A stretch of 64,000 nucleotides of DNA. It comes from Myxococcales bacterium (GTDB lineage Bacteria > Myxococcota_A > Polyangia > Polyangiales > Ga0077539). The notes under the pieces are model-generated. The model was given only the letters and a program-made list of their open reading frames with translations. It was not told the DNA's origin and made no database searches. The stretch lies in assembly GCA_016793325.1 (NCBI GenBank), contig JAEUKI010000021.1:19927-83926 (forward strand). The letters run 5' to 3'. Shown piece by piece: positions 7,877 to 15,753 of this stretch. A program made the position numbers and the translations under genes. Within the stretch, counting starts at the first letter, position 1. Each line of letters opens with the position of its first letter.

Positions 7877-9514
7877 TCACTCTCGCTCGACGCTCACCTC
7901 GCGCGGCGCGATCGCTCGCCCATCGACCCATAGCGCGACCCTCACGCGCTCGGCGCTCGTTGGAATCGACGCTCTCACTTCGCGACGCCCCGCGGGCGCG
8001 GGCAGATACAGCACGGCGCCGTTGTAAGCCGCGGGCGCGCTTCCGCTGGAGATTCCCAAGCGAAATCGATAAGCGCCCGCGCGCGTGCGCGTGGCTTCGA
8101 CGGGCTCGATCGCGAGGCGCACCGCGCCGCGGAGGTCTCGGTACGCTCGCGGCATCGCGCCGGGCCTCGGCCGCAATTGCCGCGTGTCTTCGTCGTTCTC
8201 GAATCGAAACGCCCCGCTCTGCGCCACCGGCGTCTGCGTGACAACGCCCGGCTCGAGCTCGAGCGAGACGCGCACCTCGACGCGGTCTCGTCCGTCGCGG
8301 CGCGCGGTCGCGGCGGTCACCGTCGCGCGGGCGCGGTTGAATACCGGTGCTCCATCGGCGTTTACAATGAGCATCTGATCGCGGGCGCACGGCGTTCGCG
8401 CTGCGCTGTCTGCGCCGTCGAGCGTGCTGCACGCGCCGCACGCGCAGCCGTCGCACACCGGAAGATCCCCGTCGTCCTCGCGTCCGGCGCGGCTGCGCAG
8501 CCACTGATCGAGCGTGAGCTCCGTCGGCGTTCCGACGCCCGAGTGCGCGCGGGCCGCGGCGAACGCAGCCGCGAGCTCGGGCCCGACGTACCGAAGGTGC
8601 CAGGGCTCGTGGTTGTAGCCCGTGCGCGGATCGATGCCCGAGCCCCCGCGGATCGCGCACGCGCTCTCGCCCTCGCGCTGATCGACGAACATCGGATAGG
8701 GCAAGACGAACCCGTACTCCTCCGCGTGCGAAGCGAGCCAGCGCCCTCCGGTGCTGCAGCCGAAGTCCGCGCTGAGCCCGCGACCGTCCGCGCGCCACGC
8801 GGCGGTCAAGAGATCGAGCGTCGTTCCGAGCTGGTGCTGGCTGTGACCGGGGAGCGCCGAGCCCGTGACCGCGCGGCAGAACCCGCGACCGTCGTCGTAG
8901 GCCCAATTGCCGAACACCATGCACTGCACCGAGTACGAGCGAAAACTCGAGTGAACGTAGCCCCCGACGCGGTCGCGCCGCATCGCCGCGAGCATCGTCA
9001 CGAGCGCGCGCGCCGCGTCGCGACGGAGGCACTGCGCCCCTCGCACCACGCACTCGCGCGCCGTGATCGGCGCGAGCGAGGGAACCTCCACGAGGTCCGA
9101 CGGCGCATAGCCCGCGGGCAGCGCCGACGCAGCTCCGCGCGACACGACAACGTCGAGCGCGTCTCCGTCGATCGACGCCGAACGCTGCACGTCGTCGCGG
9201 GACAAGAACTTTCCATCACGATCGGGCCGGGTGAGGGCGGCGCACGTCGCGCCGCCGTTGCTCGCGATCGAGCGCACGGTCCCAGGCTCGCTCGCCGTCG
9301 TTTGCGGCTGCGAGGCGAGAACCGCTCGCGTCGCGGCTTGCGGTCGCGCGCTCGTCGAAGCGACGCGCTGGGGCGACGCCAACGCCAGCGCGCCCGTTCG
9401 ATGCGGCGACGGGGCGCGTCCGCCGAGCGACGACAGTCCCCACGCGATCACCAACGCGCGAACGGAGCGCGCGCCGATCGACGGACGGCGATGCGAAATC
9501 GAGCGATGTGCCAT
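7877..9514 (-). CDS. VanY/DacB-like D-alanyl-D-alanine carboxypeptidase (peptidase M15B)
   Basis: 545 residues from the ATG at 9514 (MAHRSISHRR). A hydrophobic N-terminal segment (about 17-32) exports or anchors it. The peptidase domain (about 130-330) carries the M15B zinc site: SSFRSY before it, then GHSQHQLGTTLD with His227 and Asp234, and EPWH with Glu303 and His306. Proteins of this family trim D-Ala from peptidoglycan stem peptides in the periplasm. After the domain comes a C-x2-C-x-C-x2-C cluster (CDGCACGAC) and a beta-rich C-terminal module of about 170 residues that is absent from ordinary VanY. It lies downstream of the HtrA-like gene on the same strand, 160 bases apart. Note that this peptidase fold is also used in remodelling one's own or prey peptidoglycan. 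Confidence 0.88.
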   Translation of the reverse strand: MAHRSISHRRPSIGARSVRALVIAWGLSSLGGRAPSPHRTGALALASPQRVASTSARPQAATRAVLASQPQTTASEPGTVRSIASNGGATCAALTRPDRDGKFLSRDDVQRSASIDGDALDVVVSRGAASALPAGYAPSDLVEVPSLAPITARECVVRGAQCLRRDAARALVTMLAAMRRDRVGGYVHSSFRSYSVQCMVFGNWAYDDGRGFCRAVTGSALPGHSQHQLGTTLDLLTAAWRADGRGLSADFGCSTGGRWLASHAEEYGFVLPYPMFVDQREGESACAIRGGSGIDPRTGYNHEPWHLRYVGPELAAAFAAARAHSGVGTPTELTLDQWLRSRAGREDDGDLPVCDGCACGACSTLDGADSAARTPCARDQMLIVNADGAPVFNRARATVTAATARRDGRDRVEVRVSLELEPGVVTQTPVAQSGAFRFENDEDTRQLRPRPGAMPRAYRDLRGAVRLAIEPVEATRTRAGAYRFRLGISSGSAPAAYNGAVLYLPAPAGRREVRASIPTSAERVRVALWVDGRAIAPREVSVERE

Positions 9515-9607
9515 GGCGCGGCGCGAGCCTCCGATCGCTGCGATGCCACGGAGCGCGCGCGCTCCGCGAGTTTTCGGCGAAGCGTGCGCCGCGCATGCAA
9601 CGAGCGC

Positions 9608-9653
9608 CGCCCGCTGCTTCTCGCCCGCTGCGCCCGCTGCTTCTCGCTCGCTG
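9608..9653. repeat. Short tandem duplication (23 bases, two units)
   Basis: CGCCCGCTGCTTCTCGC-type 23-mer at 9608-9630 is repeated at 9631-9653 with one mismatch, in the spacer between the htrA-like and vanY-like genes. It is probably slippage in GC-rich spacer and has no evident function. Confidence 0.7.
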
Positions 9654-9674
9654 CGCCTCCCTATCCGCGCCCGC

Positions 9675-11183
9675 TCAATCGAGCACGAGCGGAACAAATC
9701 GCTGCTCGTCCCCGCGCCGCACGAGCAACGTGACGCGCCGATCACGCGAGGCTTCGTCCACGGCGTTGAGCGACATCGGCGCGGCGCCATCGACCCGAAG
9801 AATCACGTCGCCGCGACGGAGGCCCGCGTCGTCGGCGGCGCTCCCGGGGTCCACCGCGGCGATTCCGAGCGCGGGGTCCGTGATCCCCAAGCGCTGGAGC
9901 CACCGCGGATCGAGCGCCGCGAGCCGAAGTCCGTGCCCCTGTCGCCGCGGAGGAGCCACCGCGGTCGCGACGGCGTCCGCGACCTCGGGAGCGCCCGGCC
10001 TCGGCGCGGTCGTGACCGCGAGCTGAAGCGTCTGTGCGCCGCGCTGCACGCTGAGCGTGATGCGTTCGCCAGGCGCTTTGCAGGTGATCACGCGAATGAG
10101 CGCGTCGCCGTCGGTCACGGGCGCTTGATCGATGGACGTCACGACGTCGCCGACGCGAAGCCCCGCGCGGTCCGCGGGAGCGCCGCGACCGATGGTGTTG
10201 ACCAGGGCTCCGCGCGTTCCGGACAAGCGGAGGGACTCGGCGAGCGCGGGCGAGATGTCTTGCACGCCAACGCCAATCCAACCGCGAGAGACGCGCCCGG
10301 TGCGCAGCACTTGATCGACGACGAACTGCGCGATGCGCGAGGACACGGCGAAGCCGATCCCTGTGTTTCGCCCGGCGATCATCGTGTTGATCCCGAGCAC
10401 TTCGCCGCGGAGATTGACGAGCGGCCCGCCCGAGTTGCCCGGGTTGATGCTCGCGTCCGTCTGCAAATAGTCTTCGACGTCGTTGATCCCGAGGTGCGTT
10501 CGCCCCGTGGCCGAGAGGATCCCGTGCGTGACCGTGGCCTCGAGTCCGAGCGGAGCTCCCACCGCGAGCACCCACTCGCCCGGCCGCGCGCGATCGCTGT
10601 CGCCGAGCCTCGCGAGCGGAAGTCCTCGCGCGTCGACCTTCACGAGCGCGAGGTCCGTCGCGCGATCGACGCCGAGCACGCGCCCGCGCAGCACCCGCCC
10701 GTCGCGAAGGTGAACGTTGATGCGCCGAGCGCGCTCGACCACGTGGTAGTTGGTCAGGATCACGCCGTCCTCGCGGACGATCACGCCCGAGCCCGAGCCG
10801 CGAACGATCGGCGCCGCCCGCCCGCCCTCCGCGCCCGGTCCGAAGAAGAACCCGAACCCCATCGCGTCGGGAACCTCCGCCTCGCTCTCGACGTGCACGG
10901 ACACCACGCTCGGGAGCGTTCGCGCCGCGACGTCGGCGAACGCGCGACCGAGCTCGCTGGCGGCCTGCACCGAGGCGTCCGGCGCGCGCTCGGGCGCGAC
11001 CGTCGCCGTATTCGAAGCGCCGTTCGACGGCGTGTTCGCGCCAGCGCGGATGGCGACCGGCGCGCTCTGGGCGCTCGCGCTCGCGGGCACCAAGCTCGCA
11101 GCGACGGCAACGATCGGAAAAATGCCTGCGGAAGCGCGATGGCGGGGGGTAGAACGGCGTCGTCCTGGCGCTTTGTCGGTCAT
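9675..11183 (-). CDS. HtrA/DegP-family periplasmic serine protease with two PDZ domains
   Basis: 502 residues. An N-terminal signal peptide (about 15-38, ending near ASAQ) sends it to the periplasm. The trypsin-like domain (about 75-270) has the full triad: His147 in TNYHVV, Asp177 in ATDLALV and Ser251 in GNSGGPL. Two PDZ domains follow, about 280-375 (RGWIGVGVQDI) and 395-495 (LGIAAVDPGSAADDAGL), the arrangement of DegP/DegQ. The family degrades misfolded envelope proteins and is usually stress-induced. The vanY-like gene follows downstream on the same strand, so both may act on the envelope. It is divergent from the small lipoprotein gene at 11312, with about 130 bases of shared promoter space. 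Confidence 0.92.
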   Translation of the reverse strand: MTDKAPGRRRSTPRHRASAGIFPIVAVAASLVPASASAQSAPVAIRAGANTPSNGASNTATVAPERAPDASVQAASELGRAFADVAARTLPSVVSVHVESEAEVPDAMGFGFFFGPGAEGGRAAPIVRGSGSGVIVREDGVILTNYHVVERARRINVHLRDGRVLRGRVLGVDRATDLALVKVDARGLPLARLGDSDRARPGEWVLAVGAPLGLEATVTHGILSATGRTHLGINDVEDYLQTDASINPGNSGGPLVNLRGEVLGINTMIAGRNTGIGFAVSSRIAQFVVDQVLRTGRVSRGWIGVGVQDISPALAESLRLSGTRGALVNTIGRGAPADRAGLRVGDVVTSIDQAPVTDGDALIRVITCKAPGERITLSVQRGAQTLQLAVTTAPRPGAPEVADAVATAVAPPRRQGHGLRLAALDPRWLQRLGITDPALGIAAVDPGSAADDAGLRRGDVILRVDGAAPMSLNAVDEASRDRRVTLLVRRGDEQRFVPLVLD

Positions 11184-11311
11184 GTCGAGAGCCTCTCGTG
11201 CTGCTCCAAACCGTCGGTCGGGGAGTGGCGATGGACGGGGAGGTTTCGGTCGAACAGTGTTGAACGTCGAACCGGGACCGTCGAGCCTTCATTGACGGTG
11301 GGGAAACCGCC

Positions 11312-11641
11312 ATGGCATACGCCGCGGTCATGCGAAGGTTTTTGTGCGCCATGATCGGCGGTGCGTTCGTCGTCGTGTCGGCCGCGGGCTGCGCGCGCGG
11401 GCCGTACGAGAGCGTGTTCGAAGACGGCGGACTCCGGCTCGAGTCGCGCGAGTTCAACACGGGCAACTCCGGCAACGACGAGTGCCCGGGCGATTTGCTC
11501 GGATATGCGTCGCAGGGCGCTGCCTTCTGCGGCTCGTCCCCGCAGCAGTGCCGCCTGACGCCCGCGCCGGGCGGGCGCCCGATCCTCTGCTTCTGCGGGG
11601 GCACGGGGTCGATGGGTCGCCAAAACTGGTCCTGCCGCTGA
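11312..11641 (+). CDS. Small Cys-rich lipoprotein of unknown function
   Basis: 109 residues. The ATG at 11312 has a purine-rich GGTGGGGA about 8 bases upstream; the ATG at 11330 (MRRFLCAMIG) would give a tidier signal peptide but no ribosome site. The lipobox is SAAGC. The mature part of about 80 residues has six cysteines (near DEC, FCG, QQC, LCFC, SC) and a Gly-rich end, consistent with a small disulfide-stabilised domain. I do not recognise it. It is followed after 31 bases by the EVE-domain gene on the same strand. Confidence 0.65.
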   Translation: MAYAAVMRRFLCAMIGGAFVVVSAAGCARGPYESVFEDGGLRLESREFNTGNSGNDECPGDLLGYASQGAAFCGSSPQQCRLTPAPGGRPILCFCGGTGSMGRQNWSCR

Positions 11642-11672
11642 TCGCAGCGCCGATCGCACCGGAGCGCTCACT

Positions 11673-12146
11673 GTGACCGAGACCGCGCCCAATCGCAGGG
11701 GAGACGTCGGCTACTGGCTCGTGAAGATCGAGCACGACGTCTACCCGTGGCGAAAGCTGGTCGAGGACAAAAAGACCGTGTGGGACGGCGTTCGCAACTA
11801 CACGGCGCGCAACAACCTTCGCGCGATGCGCGTCGGCGACCTCGTCCTCTACTACCACTCGGGCGGCGAAAAAGCGGTCGTCGGCGTCGCGCGCGTCTCG
11901 CGCGAGGCCTTCGAAGACCCTTCGGCCGAGGGCGAAGACTGGAGCGCGGTCGAGCTCGTTCCCCACTGTCCGCTCGTGAAGAGCGCGACGCTCGCAGAGC
12001 TGAAAAAGAGCGCAGTCCTCGCGAAGTTCATGCTGCTCCGCCAGCCTCGCCTCTCGGTGCTCGCCGTCACGCCCGCGGAGTTCGACGAAATCCTCTCGAT
12101 CGGCAAGACTACGCTCCGTGATCGCAGCGCCGATTCGAGCTCGTAG
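11673..12146 (+). CDS. EVE-domain protein (PUA-like fold, THYN1-related)
   Basis: 157 residues, GTG start with GGAG eight bases upstream. The sequence matches the EVE family along its length: YWLVKIEHDVYPW at the start, WDGVRNYTARNNLRAM, then VGDLVLYYHSGGEKAVVG and the late LLRQPRLSVLAVTP. EVE domains share the PUA fold, and several are known or proposed to bind modified bases in DNA or RNA. It has no signal peptide, so it is cytoplasmic. In many genomes EVE proteins sit alone among housekeeping genes, as here; I see no restriction or defence partner beside it. Confidence 0.92.
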   Translation: MTETAPNRRGDVGYWLVKIEHDVYPWRKLVEDKKTVWDGVRNYTARNNLRAMRVGDLVLYYHSGGEKAVVGVARVSREAFEDPSAEGEDWSAVELVPHCPLVKSATLAELKKSAVLAKFMLLRQPRLSVLAVTPAEFDEILSIGKTTLRDRSADSSS

Positions 12147-12235
12147 GCCGCACGAACGACCACGCTTCGAGCGTTCGAACCTCGGCGAACTCGTGCGCCG
12201 TCCCTCGAGCCCGGCTCCGCGGGTGGGCTGAAGCC

Positions 12236-13267
12236 TTGCTGCGCGTCCTCCGTCTTCCTGCCCGACGCACGGGCGCCTCGCTCGTCCTCGCGAGCGCCCT
12301 CTGCGTCGCGCCGAACGCGCTCGCGCAGTCCGCCGACGCAGGCCTCCAGATGCCTCCGCCGCCGCCGGACGACCCGCAGCCGCGCACGATCACCGAGGAC
12401 GCTGGAGCCCCCACCGCGGCCGCAGGCGAGGGTGACGCGAGCGCTCCCACGGACGCCGCTGCGACGCCATCGCCATCGCCTTCGTCCGCGCAAGCTTCGA
12501 CGCTCCCTCCACCGCCGCCCGGCGCGAGGCCGTCACCGGCCCGAGGCGCCCCGCTCGATCCCCGCGCCCGCCGTCGCGCCGCCGTCACGCTGCGACGGAT
12601 CGAGGCCGTGATCCGTGATCAATCCGAGACTGACGCGAGCCAACGCAGGATGCTCGGCGTCTCGATGCTCATCGGCGGAGGCGTGTGCGCGCTCGCGGGC
12701 GTGATCCCCTTCGCTGCGCCGCCGCCCGGCGCGTCGACGGCCGCGACGATCATCACGGGCGCGAGCGCGTTGACGCTGGGCGCGGTGATCGCCCTCGGCG
12801 GCGCGGTCACCTTCGCGACGCGCGGGTTCTGGGAAGAGCTCGACGAAGAGCTCCGCAACGACCCCGTGATGGAGCCCGAGCATCGCCTCAGCGCGCTCGT
12901 CTCCCGATGGAACACCCGCGTCGCGCGCGAGCGAAGCGCCCAGCGCGCAGGGGCGTTTCTCTTGATGGGCATCGGCGCCGTGAGCGCTGGGTTCGGCGTG
13001 GTCTCCTACGTCAACCCGTTGTTCGCGGGCGGGGTCGGCCTCGCGTTCTCCGCGCCGTTCTTCGCGATCGGGGCGCTGTACATCCCGCTCGGCGTCGCCG
13101 CGCTCTACCAGCGGACGCCCGCCGAGCGCGCGCTGCGCATCCTCCGCGCGTCGCACGGGAGCGCGCTCGACGTGCAGTCGCGCACGAGCGCGCCCCGAAC
13201 GAGCGCCGTTCGCATCGCGGGCGTGGGGCTCACCCCGACGAGCCTCGTCGTCGCCGGCGCGTTTTGA
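12236..13267 (+). CDS. Secreted or membrane protein with Pro/Ala linker and four hydrophobic helices
   Basis: 343 residues from a TTG at 12236; the signal peptide directly behind it (SLVLASALCVAPNALAQ) supports that start. Residues 33-115 are a Pro/Ala/Ser/Asp low-complexity linker. Then come a short basic helical region and two pairs of transmembrane helices, about 140-160 and 165-190, and 238-258 and 263-290. Between the pairs is a charged loop (FWEELDEELRNDPVMEPEHRL). I do not recognise the family. The overall form (linker plus membrane helices) is like accessory envelope proteins in myxobacteria. It converges on the subtilisin gene with only six bases between stop codons. Confidence 0.7.
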   Translation: MLRVLRLPARRTGASLVLASALCVAPNALAQSADAGLQMPPPPPDDPQPRTITEDAGAPTAAAGEGDASAPTDAAATPSPSPSSAQASTLPPPPPGARPSPARGAPLDPRARRRAAVTLRRIEAVIRDQSETDASQRRMLGVSMLIGGGVCALAGVIPFAAPPPGASTAATIITGASALTLGAVIALGGAVTFATRGFWEELDEELRNDPVMEPEHRLSALVSRWNTRVARERSAQRAGAFLLMGIGAVSAGFGVVSYVNPLFAGGVGLAFSAPFFAIGALYIPLGVAALYQRTPAERALRILRASHGSALDVQSRTSAPRTSAVRIAGVGLTPTSLVVAGAF

Positions 13268-13273
13268 ATTCAG

Positions 13274-14470
13274 TCACACTTTTTTCGCGCGCGCTCGGTC
13301 GACGGCGGCCTTCGGCTGAACGACGCCCCACCCCTGTCGATCGACGGCGACGTCGGGCATCCGCACGGCCGTGTCGATGAGGATCCGCTTGATCTGCATG
13401 GGCGTGAGCGAGGGGTTTACCTCGAGCATCTGCGCGACGATGGACGTGACGATCGGCGCGGCGAAGCTCGTCCCGTCCACGTGCTTGTAGTGTGCAGAAA
13501 TCAACTTCTCGTTGCGGCGCTTGAGCGCGACGACGTTGCGCACGTGGTAGGGCTCGCGGTTGCGGCAGATGTCGAGCTCGGCGTCGACGCCTTGGTGCTC
13601 GTCGAGCAAGCGATAGAGCTGCTCGTCGTCCGCCGCCGCGAGCGCGTCGAGCATCGTGGCTTGCGCTGCGGTGGGCGTCCCCGGGAGGATCGGCGCCGCG
13701 ACCCAAATCGCAGGCGCGATCACCTCGGGCTTCTGCAGGCCGTCGATCGTGGGCCCGAAGGACGAGTGGTACATCCCGCGCGCGCCGGGCTGCGCGTTGT
13801 GGTTGTCGTCGAAGCCCCCCACCGAGAGCACCGCGGGCGACGAAGCCGGCGGGAGCACCGGCTGTGACGGAGAGTTTCCCGCGGCGCAGATCACGGTCAT
13901 GCCCGCGCGCACGCACTCTTCGGCCGCCTGCGAGAGCGCGTCGCTGAGGTAGCTCGCCTCGTAGTCGCCGCCCGCGGAGATGTTCACAACGCGGATGTCG
14001 TACTTGCGATGGTGCGCGAGGACCCACTGCAGTCCCGCGCGGATGTCGTCGTGTCGCACGCGCGACATCGAGCCAACCTTCACGAGCACGAGGTCCGACT
14101 GGTGCGCGAGGCCCTTGAAGCGGCCGCCCGAGAGCGAGCCGTTTCCCGCGCACACGACGGAGGTCATCATCCCGTGCCACGAAGACGCGTCCGGCTCGGG
14201 AAGCGTGTTCTTCCACGTGCGATTGGACAGAACGTCGTTGTAGGCAATGATGCGATTGCGGGGCGTGATGAGGTCGGGGTGCGCGTGGAAGCCCGAGTCG
14301 AGAAAGGCGATCGTGACGCCCTTTCCCGAGAGGCGGTCGTCGGCCGAGAGGCGCTCGGCGGTGGGCAAAATGGGCGGCGTTCCCTCGGGGAGCGGCGCCA
14401 GCGCGGGCATCTTCGGCGGCGGGGGAAACGAAGATTTCTGCGGCGGTCTTTGCGTTCGTGGATGCGCCAT
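13274..14470 (-). CDS. Subtilisin-family serine protease (S8) without leader or propeptide
   Basis: 398 residues from the ATG at 14470 (MAHPRTQRPP). The open frame continues upstream, but that part is the hairpin repeat read through, so it is not coding. Catalytic residues are all present: Asp58 (AFLDSGF), His99 (SSWHGMM), oxyanion Asn199 (CAAGN) and Ser335 (GTSFAAP). There is no signal peptide and no room for a propeptide, only a Pro-rich 40-residue N-terminal tail, as in intracellular subtilisins. An insert of about 70 charged residues (265-333) separates the oxyanion Asn region from the Ser motif, unlike the usual shorter loop. Divergent from the glutamine amidotransferase-like gene, with a hairpin repeat in between. 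Confidence 0.9.
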   Translation of the reverse strand: MAHPRTQRPPQKSSFPPPPKMPALAPLPEGTPPILPTAERLSADDRLSGKGVTIAFLDSGFHAHPDLITPRNRIIAYNDVLSNRTWKNTLPEPDASSWHGMMTSVVCAGNGSLSGGRFKGLAHQSDLVLVKVGSMSRVRHDDIRAGLQWVLAHHRKYDIRVVNISAGGDYEASYLSDALSQAAEECVRAGMTVICAAGNSPSQPVLPPASSPAVLSVGGFDDNHNAQPGARGMYHSSFGPTIDGLQKPEVIAPAIWVAAPILPGTPTAAQATMLDALAAADDEQLYRLLDEHQGVDAELDICRNREPYHVRNVVALKRRNEKLISAHYKHVDGTSFAAPIVTSIVAQMLEVNPSLTPMQIKRILIDTAVRMPDVAVDRQGWGVVQPKAAVDRARAKKV

Positions 14471-14481
14471 CGGTGCCCTAT

Positions 14482-14580
14482 CGCGACGCCCCGTTGGAAG
14501 GACGACGCGCAAAGAGCCATCTCCTGGGCACGATCCCGAGAAACGCAGCCTGCGTATCGCCAACGGAAGGCCGAGCGGCT
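14482..14580 (+). repeat. Dispersed hairpin repeat, copy C
   Basis: Same architecture as copies A and B: CGCGACGC, CGTTGG, AAGGA bulge, then CGACGCGC (14503-14510) opposite GCGTATCG (14552-14559), with a 41-base loop (14511-14551). Relative to copy A the second stem pair is changed from T-A to G-C, a compensatory change, and two others become G-T and C-A. It ends 12 bases before the start of the subtilisin gene and lies in the shared promoter region of two divergent genes. Confidence 0.82.
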
Positions 14581-14711
14581 CTGCGAGCCCTCGCGCCGCC
14601 AGAGGATGCGCGGGAGCACGCGCGCGCACAACAATTTCGCGGGAGCATTGCAAACGTGAAAGCCGCGGAAAACGTGCGTTCGCGCGCGATTCGGGTATCG
14701 TGCTCGCACCG

Positions 14712-15677
14712 ATGATGGACCCTTCGAGCAACGCTCGCCCCGCGGCGCGCGCGTCCTCCGTACGGCCGTTGCGGATGTGCATCGTGGACATGAACGACGG
14801 CCACGAGAATCAAGCGATCCGTTGTTTTCGCCTGATTTGCACGGAGTTTCACAAGCACGTCCGCAAGACCAACCCCGACATCGAGCTCGAGCTCACGCAC
14901 GTGTCCGTGCGAGACAAGTGCGAGATGCCCCCCCGAGACTGCGACCTCTACGTCTCGTCTGGAGGTCCGGGGTCTCCGTTCGACGGCGACGGAAAGCCCT
15001 GGGTCAAGGGCTACTACGACTTCCTCGATCACGTCGCCGACGACAACCAGCGCCGGGGCGCGAGCGCCAAGGCGCTCTTCGGCGTGTGCTACTCGTTCGA
15101 GATGATCGTTCGTCACTTCGAAGTGGCGACGATGGCCCCGCGCGCGTCGCGAAAGTTCGGCGTGATGCCCGTGTACACGACGCGCGTCGGCCGCGAGCAC
15201 CCGCTGCTCGACGCGTTCGGCGATCGGCTGTTCGCGTTCGAGCATCGCAACTGGGAGGCGATCGACCTCGCTGAGAACAAGCTCGAAGCCCTCGGCGGAA
15301 AGCTCCTCGCGCGCGAGTCTCGCGAAGGCCAAGACGACAAGGGCGTCGCCATCCTCGGGCTCGACGTCACGCCCGGCGTCGAGACGGTGCAGTTTCACCC
15401 CGAGGCCGATCGCGCAGGCGTCGTCGCGTGGGTGCGTCGTCCCGATCAAGCGACGGCGTTTCGCGAGGCGTACGGCGACGAGACCTACGAGCGCATGCTC
15501 AAGACTCTCGACGACCCGACGCGCATCGCGAGGACCTTCTCGATGCTCATCCCTGGATGGATGGTGCGAAAGTTCAACGGGATGGCCCAAGAGCGCGGCT
15601 GGGAGAAGGTCGGTCCGCCCGTGCAGGACATGGCCGCGTTCGGCACCGAGAGCGCTCGCGCCCAAGGCGCGAACTAA
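14712..15677 (+). CDS. Class I glutamine amidotransferase-like protein
   Basis: 321 residues from the ATG at 14712 (a second ATG follows directly). The class I GATase triad is visible: Cys126 in FGVCYSFEM, His229 and Glu231 in QFHPEAD. Before it, DLYVSSGGPGSPFDG is the usual strand and Gly-rich turn. Residues 240-321 form an extra helical C-terminal region not found in the minimal domain. It is a stand-alone GATase of the GuaA-N-like type. The acceptor enzyme is not encoded next to it, so the substrate is unknown; gamma-glutamyl hydrolase activity is equally possible. Divergently transcribed from the subtilisin gene. Confidence 0.85.
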   Translation: MMDPSSNARPAARASSVRPLRMCIVDMNDGHENQAIRCFRLICTEFHKHVRKTNPDIELELTHVSVRDKCEMPPRDCDLYVSSGGPGSPFDGDGKPWVKGYYDFLDHVADDNQRRGASAKALFGVCYSFEMIVRHFEVATMAPRASRKFGVMPVYTTRVGREHPLLDAFGDRLFAFEHRNWEAIDLAENKLEALGGKLLARESREGQDDKGVAILGLDVTPGVETVQFHPEADRAGVVAWVRRPDQATAFREAYGDETYERMLKTLDDPTRIARTFSMLIPGWMVRKFNGMAQERGWEKVGPPVQDMAAFGTESARAQGAN

Positions 15678-15753
15678 CCGAGCCGCGCTCGATCCCGCGG
15701 GTGGGGGGTCGCCTCGCGCCAACAGCGTCGCGCACGCTCGCGGCGCCAGCTGC

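Noticed and set aside
9231..11354. 707-residue open frame opposite the htrA-like gene
   Set aside because: No recognisable features, whereas the minus-strand HtrA has an intact triad and two PDZ domains.
14471..14791. Upstream extension of the subtilisin reading frame
   Set aside because: The added residues are the translation of the hairpin repeat; the ATG at 14470 gives a complete enzyme.
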